From the NCBI RefSeq assembly GCF_005519465.1, contig NZ_CP027858.1, forward strand, positions 2,046,001 to 2,110,000: a stretch of DNA of 64,000 bases, given 5' to 3'. Position numbers and translations under genes: made by a program. This document shows positions 35,049 through 43,839 of this stretch, piece after piece. Origin of the DNA: Streptomyces clavuligerus (GTDB taxonomy: Bacteria > Actinomycetota > Actinomycetes > Streptomycetales > Streptomycetaceae). The notes beneath the pieces were generated by a model, which did not search any database, was not told where the DNA came from, and saw nothing but the letters and a program-made list of their open reading frames with translations. Position 1 is the stretch's first letter. Each line of letters opens with the position of its first letter.

Positions 35049-36247
35049 GACGGGGCCTTCCTCGGGGAGGCCGGATCAGGGGACGGGGCCGGATCGGGGG
35101 ACACGGGCGCCGGGGACGCCGGGGAGGCCACCGACTCCGGGGACGCCGGCTTCTCCCGGCGGGTGCCGACCGCGAGCCTGCTCGCCTCCCGAGGGTCGAG
35201 GGCCGTCCGCACGGCCTCCCCGAGGACGGTGAACGCGAGGACGGTGACGAAGAGCAGCCCGGCGGGGAGCAGGACGTACATCGGGTCCGCCCGGAACCAG
35301 GTCTGCGCGGTGGACAGCATCTGCCCCCAGGACGGCGTGGGCGGCTTCACTCCGACGCCGAGGAACGAGAGCGACGCCTCGACCACGATGTTCACGGGCA
35401 GCAGCACCGCGGCATAGGTGATCACGGGTGCGGCCAGGGAGGGCAGCAGTTCCCGGCGGGCGACCCGCCAGGGGCCGTTTCCGCTCAGCCGGGCCGCCGC
35501 GACGAAGTCCCGCCGCCGCAGGCTCAGGGTCTGGGCCCGGACGATCCGTGCGGTGCCGCCCCAGCCGAACGCCCCGATCAGCAGGACGAGCAGCAGCGGA
35601 CGGGGGAAGTCCGGGGGGACGACGGCGGTGAGCGCGATCCCGACGACGAGCATCGGCAGCGCGACCAGGACATCGCCCACCCGGCTGAGCAGGGAGTCGA
35701 GCAGCGGGCCGCCCAGACCGGCGGCGAGGCCGACGGCGAGGCCGATCGCGATCTGGACCAGGGTCGCCCCGGCGGCCACCAGCAGCGAGATCCGGGCCCC
35801 GTACAGCAGCCGGGCGAGCAGATCGCGCCCGGTGCCGGGCTCCACGCCCAGCCAGTGATCGGCGCTGACCCCGCCCAGGGGGCCGACGGGGACCCCGCCG
35901 CGCGCCGAGTCGATCAGACCGTCGTGGTACGCGTAGGGGTCCTGGCCGGTCAGGGCGGTGATCAGCGGGGCGGCGAGGGCGAGCAGGACCAGCAGGGCGA
36001 GCACGCCCGCCGAGATCAGCGCCGAGGGGCGGCGGCCGAGCCCGCGCAGCACGGCCCGGGCGGTCCCGCGCCCGCTCGCGCCTCTCCCCCTCCTCCCTCT
36101 CCCGCCTCTCCCGCTCCCGTTCTCAGCGCTCGCGGCGCTGGTGTCCTTCGCGGTGTCCGGGGCGCCGGGCGAGGGGGCCGGCCCGGCCGCGGGCGGGCTC
36201 TCGCCCCCGCCCGCGGCCGGGCGTTCCGGTGCGGTGCCGATGGTCAC
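35045..36247 (-). CDS. Peptide ABC transporter permease, DppC type
   Basis: The product is 400 aa from a GTG overlapping the stop of the substrate-binding protein (GTGA). A Gly/Ala/Arg-rich cytosolic N-terminus (about 75 residues, basic) precedes the OppC_N segment, then HWLGVEPGTGRDLLARLLYGARISL, the hallmark of DppC proteins. The EAA loop is DFVAAARLSGNGPWRVARRELLPS. Six TM segments are predicted. A Pro/Ser-repeat C-terminal tail (SPESVASPASPAPVSPDP) follows. It forms the heterodimeric pore with DppB. Confidence 0.93.
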   Translation of the reverse strand: MTIGTAPERPAAGGGESPPAAGPAPSPGAPDTAKDTSAASAENGSGRGGRGRRGRGASGRGTARAVLRGLGRRPSALISAGVLALLVLLALAAPLITALTGQDPYAYHDGLIDSARGGVPVGPLGGVSADHWLGVEPGTGRDLLARLLYGARISLLVAAGATLVQIAIGLAVGLAAGLGGPLLDSLLSRVGDVLVALPMLVVGIALTAVVPPDFPRPLLLVLLIGAFGWGGTARIVRAQTLSLRRRDFVAAARLSGNGPWRVARRELLPSLAAPVITYAAVLLPVNIVVEASLSFLGVGVKPPTPSWGQMLSTAQTWFRADPMYVLLPAGLLFVTVLAFTVLGEAVRTALDPREASRLAVGTRREKPASPESVASPASPAPVSPDPAPSPDPASPRKAPS

Positions 36248-38007
36248 GCGACCGCGACCTGGGAGATGTCGAGCACACCGGTCCAGTCGCTGATGACGAT
36301 GTTCTTGACGTTCTTGCCGTAGAGCCGCTTGTAGACGGGGTGGAAGAGCGGAACGTCCAGTGCCAGTTCGCCGATCCGCCGGTCGAGCGCGCCCCAGCGC
36401 TTCGCCGCCGCGTCCAGGTCGGTCAGCTTGCTGATCTCGTCGATCTCCCGGTTCACCGCCGGGTCGTCGAGCTGAGCGTGGTTGTAGTTGGAGCCGTCGC
36501 GGACGATCTGCCGACCGTCGAAGATCGGCGCGAGGAAGGGCGCTCCGGAGGGCCAGTCGGCTCCCCAGCGGGAGAGGAAGAACCCGGGCGTCTTCGCCGC
36601 GTCCCAGCGCGCCTCGTTGAACGCGTTGTTCTCCAGGCCCTGGAGCTCGACCGTGATCCCGGCCTTCTTCAGGGCCTCCTGGACGGCGGTGGCGACCTCG
36701 GGGCTGGTCTGCCGGTTCTGCTCGGTGGAGTGCGTCAGCGTGATGGTGAGCTTCTCGTGCCCGGCCTCCTTGAGCAGCTTGCGCGCCTGCTCGGGGTCGC
36801 CGGTCGGACCCGCCGGGAAGTGGTCGTAGGGCGTGTGGCCGAACGCCTCCTTCTCCGGGAGGAAGGTGGTCGCGGGCTCGGCGAGCGCGGAGCCGCCCGC
36901 CGCGTTGACGACGCTGGTGCGGTTGATCGCGTACGCGATGGCCTGGCGCACCTTGATGTTGTCGAACGGCTTCACCTTCGGGTTGAAGGCGAGGTAGTTG
37001 ACGAAGCCGAAGCGGCCGGTGCCGACCCGGGCGGCCAGCTCCTTGTCGTCGCCGATCCGGGCCAGCTCGGCGGGGCCGAGGTTGGTGTCCGTGGTGACGG
37101 CGGAGGCGTCGGCTCCGGAGCCGGTGGACAGCCGCTGGTTGATGACGGCGGAGTCGAGCCCGGAGCGGACGTCGATGGTGTCGGGGTACGCCTTGCGCTC
37201 CGGGTCGGTCGTGGCGGACCAGTGGGGGTTGCGCTCCAGCAGCAGCCGCTCGCCGTCGCCCTCGTTCCTGACCACCTTGTACGGGCCGGAGGAGAGCGGG
37301 TGCTCCTCGTACCGGGTCCCGGTGTCCTTCGCCCGGGGCACCGGCGCGAACTGGGTCTGGGTGGCGAGGTAGGGGAACTCGCCCGCGGGCTTGCGCAGCT
37401 TGAAGACGATCGTCCGGTCGTCGGGGGTGACGATCGAGTCGAGCCCGTTCCCTCCCTTGTTCTCGCCGTCGGCCTTGCTCTTGTCCTTGCCCTTCCCCGT
37501 GAACGGGCCCTGGTAGGTGCTGCCGCCGATGAGCCAGTCCCGCAGATAGGGGGCGCCGCCGGACAGCTCGGCCGCGAACGAGCGCTCGACGCCGTACTTG
37601 ATGTCGGCCGAGGTGATCGGGGTCCCGTCCTCGTACTTCAGACCGGGCTTGAGGGTGAACGTCCACTCCGTGGCGTCGGCGTTGGGGCGTCCGGTGTCGG
37701 TGGCGAGGTCGGGCACGACCTCGGTACCGGCCGCGCCGTCCTCGCGGTTGCGGGTGGTGAGGGTGCGGAAGACGAGGGAGGGGACGTTGCCGCCGCCGGA
37801 GGTGTAGAGGCGGGCGGGGTCGAAGTCGGTCTGCGGCTCGGAGTTCAGCACGGTCAGGGTGCCGCCCCGGCGGGGCTCGCCGCCGCCGGAGCCATCGCCC
37901 CGGGCGTCGCCGTCCTGCGGCCCGGCGCACGCGGCGGCGCCCGTGACCACGACGAGAACGAGTGCTGCCGCTGCCGCGCGGCGGGATATGGCGGACCGTT
38001 GACGCAT
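36244..38007 (-). CDS. Peptide ABC transporter substrate-binding lipoprotein (SBP family 5)
   Basis: The product is 587 aa. The lipoprotein signal ends at GAAAC (Cys about residue 27). Family-5 features are PTSADIKYGVERSF (signature, about residues 145-158), PYLRDWLIGG, YNHAQLDDPAVNREID and the C-terminal PLFHPVYKRLYG. It is the first large gene of the operon, which continues with DppC, DppB and the fused ATPase. The transcript probably starts about 600 nt upstream at a leaderless leader-peptide ORF. Ligand specificity cannot be read from sequence; the Cys-rich leader suggests sulfur-containing peptides (inference). Confidence 0.94.
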   Translation of the reverse strand: MRQRSAISRRAAAAALVLVVVTGAAACAGPQDGDARGDGSGGGEPRRGGTLTVLNSEPQTDFDPARLYTSGGGNVPSLVFRTLTTRNREDGAAGTEVVPDLATDTGRPNADATEWTFTLKPGLKYEDGTPITSADIKYGVERSFAAELSGGAPYLRDWLIGGSTYQGPFTGKGKDKSKADGENKGGNGLDSIVTPDDRTIVFKLRKPAGEFPYLATQTQFAPVPRAKDTGTRYEEHPLSSGPYKVVRNEGDGERLLLERNPHWSATTDPERKAYPDTIDVRSGLDSAVINQRLSTGSGADASAVTTDTNLGPAELARIGDDKELAARVGTGRFGFVNYLAFNPKVKPFDNIKVRQAIAYAINRTSVVNAAGGSALAEPATTFLPEKEAFGHTPYDHFPAGPTGDPEQARKLLKEAGHEKLTITLTHSTEQNRQTSPEVATAVQEALKKAGITVELQGLENNAFNEARWDAAKTPGFFLSRWGADWPSGAPFLAPIFDGRQIVRDGSNYNHAQLDDPAVNREIDEISKLTDLDAAAKRWGALDRRIGELALDVPLFHPVYKRLYGKNVKNIVISDWTGVLDISQVAVA

Positions 38008-38110
38008 CGGAAGGGGACCTCTCCATCATGGAAGAAACAGACACAGCACGGAAAATTACGGAAACGCGAATAACGCGGATATGTCCATGCAGGCGACGGC
38101 AGGCTTCCAG

Positions 38111-38300
38111 GACGACGCCGGAGCACCGGGAAACACCGGAGACCCTCCGAGGCGCCGGGGACACCGAAGACGCCGGGGACACCGGGGATTCCTCGGGCAC
38201 CAAAGGCACCGGAAAGACCGGCGGCACCACGGACACCGGAGAGACCGGGGGTATCGGGATACCGGGGGGACCGGGGATATCGGGGACGCCGGAGCCACGG
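38111..38300. repeat. Degenerate GACACCGG(G/A) minisatellite in the opp leader
   Basis: About fifteen imperfect 9- to 12-bp units related to GGGGACACCGG follow one another. The plus strand would read as Gly-Asp/Glu-Thr repeats, but no ribosome site supports translation. The region lies within the presumed leader, between the leader peptide and the binding-protein gene. Confidence 0.6.
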
Positions 38301-38455
38301 AGACGGAGGCCGCCGAAACGGCCGAGCACCGAAAAAGCGGCACCGGAGAGGGAAACAACAGAAAGCCGCGCCTGCGGACCTGTATCGCCGGACGCGGTCG
38401 GCAGTCCTCGGGAACTCCCGTAATCCCCGGGAAACCTCAGAAGAAGCCGGGGGAG

Positions 38456-38483
38456 TTCAGAAGAAACGTCCCGCACGGGGACG
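38456..38483 (-). terminator. Attenuator-like hairpin in the opp leader
   Basis: On the minus strand CGTCCC (38483-38478) pairs with GGGACG (38472-38467) around a 5-nt loop, followed by TTTCTTCT. It begins about 24 nt after the stop codon of the Cys-Cys leader peptide, where an attenuator terminator is expected. The stem is short (6 bp), so strength is uncertain. Confidence 0.5.
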
Positions 38484-38506
38484 GACGACGCGCGCTCGGG
38501 CAGACG

Positions 38507-38602
38507 TCAGCAACAGTGGATATCGGCCACACTGTGCCCGGTCACGCCGATGAGCGCCAGCTCGAAAGCGGCGCGTTCGACGGAGGAAGGGCGGTGCGAC
38601 AT
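38507..38602 (-). CDS. Leaderless leader peptide ending Cys-Cys, upstream of the opp operon
   Basis: The ORF has 31 codons, ATG to TGA, starting MSHRPSSVERAAFELALIG and ending VADIHCC. There is no Shine-Dalgarno, but a promoter places the transcription start on or beside the A of the ATG, so it would be leaderless, a frequent mode in actinobacteria. Two cysteine codons directly before the stop, then a hairpin with a U-rich tail, match the layout of amino-acid-sensing leader peptides. It would make the downstream peptide importer responsive to charged tRNA-Cys. This role is inferred. Confidence 0.65.
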   Translation of the reverse strand: MSHRPSSVERAAFELALIGVTGHSVADIHCC

Positions 38603-38609
38603 GCCGAGA

Positions 38610-38638
38610 AATATGGATGAGCCGCCCGTCGATGTCAA
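38610..38638 (-). promoter_or_regulatory. Strong sigma-HrdB-like promoter of the opp leader
   Basis: On the minus strand there is a perfect -35 TTGACA (38638-38633), a 17-nt spacer and -10 CATATT (38615-38610). Seven bases separate the -10 from the ATG at 38602. Confidence 0.8.
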
Positions 38639-38739
38639 AGCCGTACGACCGGATACTGAGACGCCCGTCCCGGATTCACCATGGCCCCGGAAGCGGGAAA
38701 GACCGGGGGGCACCGAGGGCCGAAAAGCCCTCGCCGGAG

Positions 38740-40209
38740 TCAACTCCCCGGGTAGGGCCAGGGGTTGGGGCGGCATTCGATGTCGTTGATCTCCAGCGAT
38801 TTGGTCTGCTGCTGCATCACCGGAGCGAGCGCGCCCTCGGTGCCGCAGTTCACATGACCGTGACCCAGCCGGTGTCCCACCTCGTGGTTGATGAGCATCT
38901 GCCGGTAGGCGTGCATCGCCCGGGGGCCGTAGGTCTCCGAGCCGCGCGCCCAGCGGTAGGCGTTGATCATCACCCGGTCGGTGGCCGCGGAGTCGCAACT
39001 GACCTTGTCGATGGAGGTGTCGAGGCCGGATTTCGCGCACCAGACATCGGTGGTGCGGGGGCTGGCCAGGGTGATGACGAAGGAGGGCTGGCCCGACGAG
39101 ATCCGCTGGAAGGTCATCTCGCCCCGGCCGCCCCAGCTCCGCCCGTCGTTCAGCGTGCGGTGCACCGCACGGGCGAAGAGGGCCCCGTCCAGCGGCAGCC
39201 CCTTCTCGATGTCGACGCGGTAGCGGACGGCCTTGCCGCGCGCGCCGGGCACCGCGTCGCCCCCGGGCACCGCCTCGAAGGCGCCGTCGGCGGCGAGTTC
39301 CCGGTCGATGGGGTACTGCCGGGCCATCAGCTCGTCGTAGGTGGGCGGTTGGACCGCGTCACCCGCGGGTGACGGGTCCCGGCGGCTCTCGGGGAGGGAG
39401 CCGTCGGCGCCGCCGGTGTCCCCGTCGGCCCGGTCCTCCCCCGTCGCCGCGGGTCCGGCGTCCCGGTCGCGCTCCCGGTCCTGGGCGACCTGGCCCGAGA
39501 CGACGACGGCGAGCACGGCCGTCACGGCGGCCGCCGCGAGCCCGGTGAGCGTACGGCCCTTGGACCCGCTCCGCTGCCCGGGGAGCCGGCGGCCGGTCGA
39601 CGGCGGGGCGGACCCGTCCTCCGTCCCCCCGTCGTCCGCTCCGCCTCCGCCGGTGCCGGGCCCCGCGTACGGCGCGGGCGCGCCGGGCGCGTCGAACGCC
39701 TCGACGAACTCACGGCGCGGACCGGGTATGCGGGAGTCCCGTGCGTGCTCGGCCGCCCCGTGGAGCGCGGGCTCACGCGCCGGTTCCCGGTGCTCCGCCG
39801 GGTACGGCCGGGCCGCCGCCTCCGGAGCGGGGTGTGCCGCCCCCTGGGAGGGGGCCTGCGCGGACGGGTACGGTCCGGACGGCGCGGGCGCGCCCCAGGC
39901 GCCTCCGGACTCGCGCTGCTCGGGGTGGCCGCCCCGGGTCCGCGGCGGCCCCTGGTCCACCGGACCATGACCGGACCCAGGCGCTCCGCCCACCGGGCCG
40001 TGACCTGCCGCGTGCGGCCCCGACCACGCTCCGGACCCGACGGACACGGGAGGCAGCGCGCCGGTGTCATATCCGCCCGTGGCGCGCGTGTCCCCACCGC
40101 CGGAAGGGCCGGAAGGGCCGGAACCACCGGCGGAGAGGGGAGCCCCCGCGGGTACGGAGTCCACCGCGGCGGCCTTGGGCGCGGGCCCTTTGCGGCTGTG
40201 TCGTCCCAC
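38740..40209 (-). CDS. DUF3152 membrane-anchored zinc metalloprotease-like protein
   Basis: The product is 489 aa. A long Gly/Pro/Ala-rich, probably cytosolic N-terminus (about 210 residues) precedes one TM helix (LTGLAAAAVTAVLAVVVSG, about 222-240). An extracellular DUF3152 domain has the metal motif NHEVGHRLGHGH (about 443-454), an extended HExxHxxGHxH site, and cysteines in VWCAKSG, VSCDS, VNCGTE and IECRPNPWPYPG. The same family (Rv3207c) lies next to moeZ in mycobacteria. The substrate is unknown. It is 9 nt downstream of the alpha/beta hydrolase. Confidence 0.92.
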   Translation of the reverse strand: MGRHSRKGPAPKAAAVDSVPAGAPLSAGGSGPSGPSGGGDTRATGGYDTGALPPVSVGSGAWSGPHAAGHGPVGGAPGSGHGPVDQGPPRTRGGHPEQRESGGAWGAPAPSGPYPSAQAPSQGAAHPAPEAAARPYPAEHREPAREPALHGAAEHARDSRIPGPRREFVEAFDAPGAPAPYAGPGTGGGGADDGGTEDGSAPPSTGRRLPGQRSGSKGRTLTGLAAAAVTAVLAVVVSGQVAQDRERDRDAGPAATGEDRADGDTGGADGSLPESRRDPSPAGDAVQPPTYDELMARQYPIDRELAADGAFEAVPGGDAVPGARGKAVRYRVDIEKGLPLDGALFARAVHRTLNDGRSWGGRGEMTFQRISSGQPSFVITLASPRTTDVWCAKSGLDTSIDKVSCDSAATDRVMINAYRWARGSETYGPRAMHAYRQMLINHEVGHRLGHGHVNCGTEGALAPVMQQQTKSLEINDIECRPNPWPYPGS

Positions 40210-40218
40210 GGGCTCCGA

Positions 40219-41244
40219 TCAGCTCCTACCGGTGTCGTCGAGCAGTTCCCGGACGGCCTGCGCCACCGCCCGCGGGTACTCCATCATCGCCACATGCCCC
40301 GCGTCCGGCAGGGTCGTCAGACGCGAGTCCCGGAAGGCGAGTGCGGCCCGGTGCGCCATACGGAACGAGACCAGCCGGTCCCGTCCGCCGTACACCAGCA
40401 GCGTCGGCGCGAGCACCCGCTCGGCCTGCCGCCACAGATTGTGCTGGCCCCCCAGTGTGTACGCGTCGACGATACCCCGCGCCGTACGCCCCATCGCCTC
40501 CCAGAAATACGGGAGTCGAAGGCGTCGCCCCATCTCCTCGACGGCCTGGCGCAGGGCCTCGTCGGAGACGCGCGAGGGGTCGCCGTAGATCAGTGAGACG
40601 ACCTCCCGGGCCCGCCGCTCGGCACTCCAGCCGCGAGTCATCCGGCCGAAGAGCGGGGCGACCCCCGGCAGCCCCAGCAGCCCGGTGGGCAGGGCCGTGC
40701 GCTGCACCAGCAGCTCCGGCAGCGCGGGCGAGACCAGGGTGAGGGTGCGCACCAGATCCGGGCGGACGGCGGCGACGCGGGTGGCCACCGCCCCGCCCAG
40801 CGAGTTGCCCAGCAGATGGACGGGGCCCCGGCCGGAGGCGTCGAGGAAGCGGATCACCGCGCGAGCGTGTCCGGTGACCGAGTAGTCACGGTCCGCGGGG
40901 GGCGGCGAGACCCCGAAGCCGGGCAGGTCGAGCGCCTCGCCGTCGACGGCGTCCGCGAGCAGCGACAGCAGCGGCGACCAGTTCAGGGAGGAGCCGCCGA
41001 GGCCGTGCAGACAGAGGGCGGGCGGCAGTCCGGAGCGCGCCGGGGGCCGGGAGCGCACGGCGAGCGTGAGCCCGGACACGGTGACGGAGCGCAGCTTCTC
41101 CCCCTCCGCGACCCGCACGGCGGGCAGCCGCGCGGCCGGGTCGGCGCCGGACCCGGCGGCCGGGTCCGCGACGGTGCCCGTGACCGCTCCGGCGGCCGGC
41201 TGGGCGACGGCGGTACGGACGCCTGGCGGCTCGGTCGAAGACAT
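40219..41244 (-). CDS. Alpha/beta-fold hydrolase
   Basis: The product is 341 aa. It has oxyanion loop LCLHGLGGSS (about residues 78-87), LDLPGFGVS, nucleophile elbow LLGNSLGGA (Ser about 153), acid GGRDRLV and base DAGHVAMM. The first 55 residues are an Ala/Pro/Gly-rich extension. It is followed within 9 nt by the DUF3152 gene, so the two are probably one transcript. The position corresponds to a hydrolase in the mycobacterial cluster. The substrate is not predictable. Confidence 0.9.
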   Translation of the reverse strand: MSSTEPPGVRTAVAQPAAGAVTGTVADPAAGSGADPAARLPAVRVAEGEKLRSVTVSGLTLAVRSRPPARSGLPPALCLHGLGGSSLNWSPLLSLLADAVDGEALDLPGFGVSPPPADRDYSVTGHARAVIRFLDASGRGPVHLLGNSLGGAVATRVAAVRPDLVRTLTLVSPALPELLVQRTALPTGLLGLPGVAPLFGRMTRGWSAERRAREVVSLIYGDPSRVSDEALRQAVEEMGRRLRLPYFWEAMGRTARGIVDAYTLGGQHNLWRQAERVLAPTLLVYGGRDRLVSFRMAHRAALAFRDSRLTTLPDAGHVAMMEYPRAVAQAVRELLDDTGRS

Positions 41245-41431
41245 GGCGGCAATGTTACGAGACGATCACACCGCGATTCGTGTGTTCGGCGTCACACATC
41301 GCATAGCGCCCGGCTTCATCAGCTTCTACGCTCGAAGGAAAGGCCGCATTCACCGGCTGCTGACAGGATTCACCAGTCCGGTGTCGGGCCCGGAAGGGAT
41401 GAGAACCCACCTTCAGGGAAAGCGGTGCGGT

Positions 41432-41716
41432 ATGGCTGTCGATCCCACCGATCCGGAAACCATCGAGGAGTTCGCGGACTTCGAGGACTTCGAGGGCACG
41501 GGCTTCGAGGAGAACGGCACGGGCGGCGCAGCGGCCCGGCGGGAGGCCGGGACGCTTGAGGACGAGGTGCCGGAGGCGGACGCCGTCGAACAGCGCACGG
41601 AGGTGACTCCGGAGGGCGACGACCGTCCGGCACATATCGACGCGGACGCCGCGAACGAGGCGGACGCCGTGGAGCAGGCCCGTACGGTCGGCCTGGATGA
41701 GGACGACTATCGGTGA
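41432..41716 (+). CDS. Small acidic protein of unknown function
   Basis: The product is 94 aa from ATG at 41432. It is very acidic and low in hydrophobics (IEEFADFEDFEGTGFEEN early, VGLDEDDYR at the end), so likely disordered. ADAVEQ occurs twice, about 35 residues apart, both followed by charged sequence. I do not recognise the family. It lies between divergent hydrolase and TetR genes. An in-frame extension upstream to 41246 is less protein-like and lacks a ribosome site. Confidence 0.6.
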   Translation: MAVDPTDPETIEEFADFEDFEGTGFEENGTGGAAARREAGTLEDEVPEADAVEQRTEVTPEGDDRPAHIDADAANEADAVEQARTVGLDEDDYR

Positions 41717-41863
41717 CCTGCCCCTCTTTGCCCCCGAATAGGGAGTTATCGCGGGTGTCCGATCCGTGAAATTCTGCGTCGGCGACGCGCACGGCCGGGT
41801 TACCCAAAAGTACGATGGCGGGCGCGGCGCACAGCGCGCACGGAACGAATTTTGGGAGGCGGC

Positions 41864-42526
41864 GTGACAGCCATCGAGCAGACAGAGGCGGCGCGCCCGC
41901 GGGGCACGCGTCTGCCGCGCCGAGCCCGCAGGAACCAGCTCCTGGGCGCGGCCCAGGAGGTCTTCGTGGCCCAGGGTTACCACGCGGCCGCGATGGACGA
42001 CATCGCCGAGCGCGCCGGTGTCAGCAAGCCGGTCCTCTACCAGCACTTCCCGGGAAAGCTGGAGCTGTATCTCGCCCTGCTCGACCAGCACTGCGAGGCC
42101 CTGCTCCACGGAGTGCGCACCGCGCTGGCGTCGACCAGTGACAACAAACAGCGGGTGGCCGCCACGATGGACGCCTACTTCGCGTACGTGGAGGACGAGG
42201 GCGGGGCCTTCCGGCTGGTCTTCGAGTCGGACCTGACCAATGAGCCCGCCGTGCGGGAGCGGGTCGACCGGGTCTCCCTCCAGTGCGCCGAGGCGATCTC
42301 CGAGGTGATCGCCGAGGACACGGGGCTGTCCAAGGAGGAGTCGATGCTCCTCGCCGTCGGCCTGGGCGGGGTGTCCCAGGTGGTGGCGCGGTACTGGCTC
42401 TCCAGCGGCTCCAGCATCCCCCGGGAGACGGCGGTGCAGCTCCTCACCTCGCTCGCCTGGCGGGGCATCGCCGGGTTCCCGCTGCACGGGGTGGACCAGC
42501 CGATCGGGCACGCCGGGCCGGTCTGA
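41864..42526 (+). CDS. TetR-family transcriptional regulator
   Basis: The product is 220 aa from GTG at 41864 (GGGAGG site). The HTH is canonical: RNQLLGAAQEVFVAQGYHAA, then MDDIAERAGVSKPVLYQHFPGKLELY (about residues 40-65). The C-terminal domain of about 130 residues has a TetR_C-like helix set (VAATMDAYFAYVEDEGGAFRLVFESDL). The homologous mycobacterial TetR (Rv3208) is also next to a DUF3107 gene. Ligand and targets are unknown; nearby divergent promoters make local control possible. Confidence 0.93.
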   Translation: MTAIEQTEAARPRGTRLPRRARRNQLLGAAQEVFVAQGYHAAAMDDIAERAGVSKPVLYQHFPGKLELYLALLDQHCEALLHGVRTALASTSDNKQRVAATMDAYFAYVEDEGGAFRLVFESDLTNEPAVRERVDRVSLQCAEAISEVIAEDTGLSKEESMLLAVGLGGVSQVVARYWLSSGSSIPRETAVQLLTSLAWRGIAGFPLHGVDQPIGHAGPV

Positions 42527-42677
42527 CGGCTGTGGTGGCGGCGGCTCCGGCACCCGTCGGGGCGTGTTCGCTCCTGGCGTTCCCCCGGGCGGCTTCCTGC
42601 GGCTTCGGCCCGGCTAGGGTGTGCGGGTACGGCGCGGCTGACCGCGCGACGCACTGACCGTTCGGAGGGACATAGCC

Positions 42678-42905
42678 GTGGAGGTCAAGATCGGGGTGCT
42701 GCACGCGCCCCGGGAGATCGTTCTTGAGAGCGGACAGTCCGCCGACGAGGTCGAGCAGACCGTCGGAGAGGCGCTGTCCGGCAAGGCGCCGCTGCTCAGC
42801 CTGACGGACGACAAGGGCCGCAAGATCCTGGTGCCGGCGGACCGGATCGCCTACGTCGAGATCGGCGAGCCCGCCGTGCGGCGCGTGGGCTTCGGCGCGC
42901 AGTAG
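42678..42905 (+). CDS. DUF3107 protein
   Basis: The product is 75 aa from GTG with GGAGGGA 9 nt upstream. The family pattern is MEVKIGVLHAPREIVLES, then a helical region with TVGEALSG, then KGRKILVPADRIAYVEIGEP. It is widespread in actinobacteria and always small. The position after the TetR gene is conserved (Rv3208A). The molecular role is not established. Confidence 0.88.
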   Translation: MEVKIGVLHAPREIVLESGQSADEVEQTVGEALSGKAPLLSLTDDKGRKILVPADRIAYVEIGEPAVRRVGFGAQ

Positions 42906-43030
42906 GCGCGCAGCAGACGCACAGCGGACGCGCGGTCGGCAGCAGCCGGCAGCGGTCGGCCCGCAGCAGAGCGGGACAGCGCGGGAGCGGCGGCGCGGCG
43001 GTACGCCCGCGGCGCGCGCGGTGACGCGGA

Positions 43031-43076
43031 ACGGCCGGGGGCCGGACGGATGCGATTCCGTCCGGCCCCCGGCCGT
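43031..43076 (+). terminator. Strong hairpin terminator after DUF3107
   Basis: A perfect 20-bp stem (43031-43050 with 43057-43076) closes a TGCGAT loop. The 300 nt on either side up to 43382 hold GCAGC-type simple sequence (42905-42985) and no gene that I can support. Confidence 0.75.
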
Positions 43077-43382
43077 CGTCATGCCAGCCCCCGCCATGCC
43101 CTCGCCCTCGCCCCCGTCATGCCCGCCGCCGCCATGCCTGCCGTTCGTCCTGCGGACGCGCCGCCGTCCGGGCCCACGCGCCACCCGTCGGCGGGGGCGG
43201 GGCCCCGCCGACGACGCGCCGGTGACCACCGCGCGGGCCGTGCGGGGCCTCTCCGGGGGCGGGGGCGGCGCGCCGGGGTTCACCGGCCGTTCACCGCACG
43301 GGGAGGGTTGCTTTCCGTAGCCACCGGGTAGTACGGGCTGTAACGAACTGCCCCCTTACCCGTGTCCGCGAGGTGATCAGCA

Positions 43383-43652
43383 GTGCTGTTCGCAGTGTTC
43401 GGTTCGGTTCTGCTCGGCCTCGCGCTCGCGTGGGCCGCCGACCGGCGGCTGGCCGCCCGCCTCCCGGGGCGCCCCGCGGTCTACGGCACGGGGGCGCTGG
43501 GCGCCCTCTTCGGCGCCTGGGTGGCCGGTGCCTCGCTCGGCCCGGGCCATGAGCTGGGGACGCTGCTGGGAGCGACGCTCTTCGGCGGTGTCCTGCTCTC
43601 CCTGCTGCTGCGGCCCTCGGCGCACCGGCTGCGCAGGGCGCTCCCCTTCTGA
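43383..43652 (+). CDS. Small two- to three-TM membrane protein
   Basis: The product is 89 aa from GTG. Predicted TM helices are at about residues 2-18, 31-50 and 58-76 (GTLLGATLFGGVLLSLLL), with basic loops and tail (RPSAHRLRRALPF). The glycine-rich helix pattern resembles small GlsB/YeaQ-type membrane proteins, but I do not claim the family. It is convergent with the ferritin-like gene. Confidence 0.65.
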   Translation: MLFAVFGSVLLGLALAWAADRRLAARLPGRPAVYGTGALGALFGAWVAGASLGPGHELGTLLGATLFGGVLLSLLLRPSAHRLRRALPF

Positions 43653-43839
43653 GGCGGACGGCCGAGCGACGACCACCGGCACCATGTCCCCCCGTCCTGT
43701 GCGGCGCCCCCGGCTCCGCTTCCGCCCCGCCGCGGCAGCGGCGGATACGGCTTCGCGCCCCGGCCCCGCCGCCGTGCCACCCGCGCCCCCGGTGGCCCCG
43801 TGCGGCCGGGGTCCCGGGGGCGGGGCGCCGTCCCCGGAG

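Noticed and set aside
38111-38300. Possible CRISPR array
   Set aside because: Units are 9-12 bp, degenerate and contiguous with no unique spacers and no cas genes.
37962-38423. Plus-strand ORF with collagen-like GDTGDS repeats in the opp leader
   Set aside because: The repeat is a DNA minisatellite. There is no ribosome site, and the promoter in the region points the other way.
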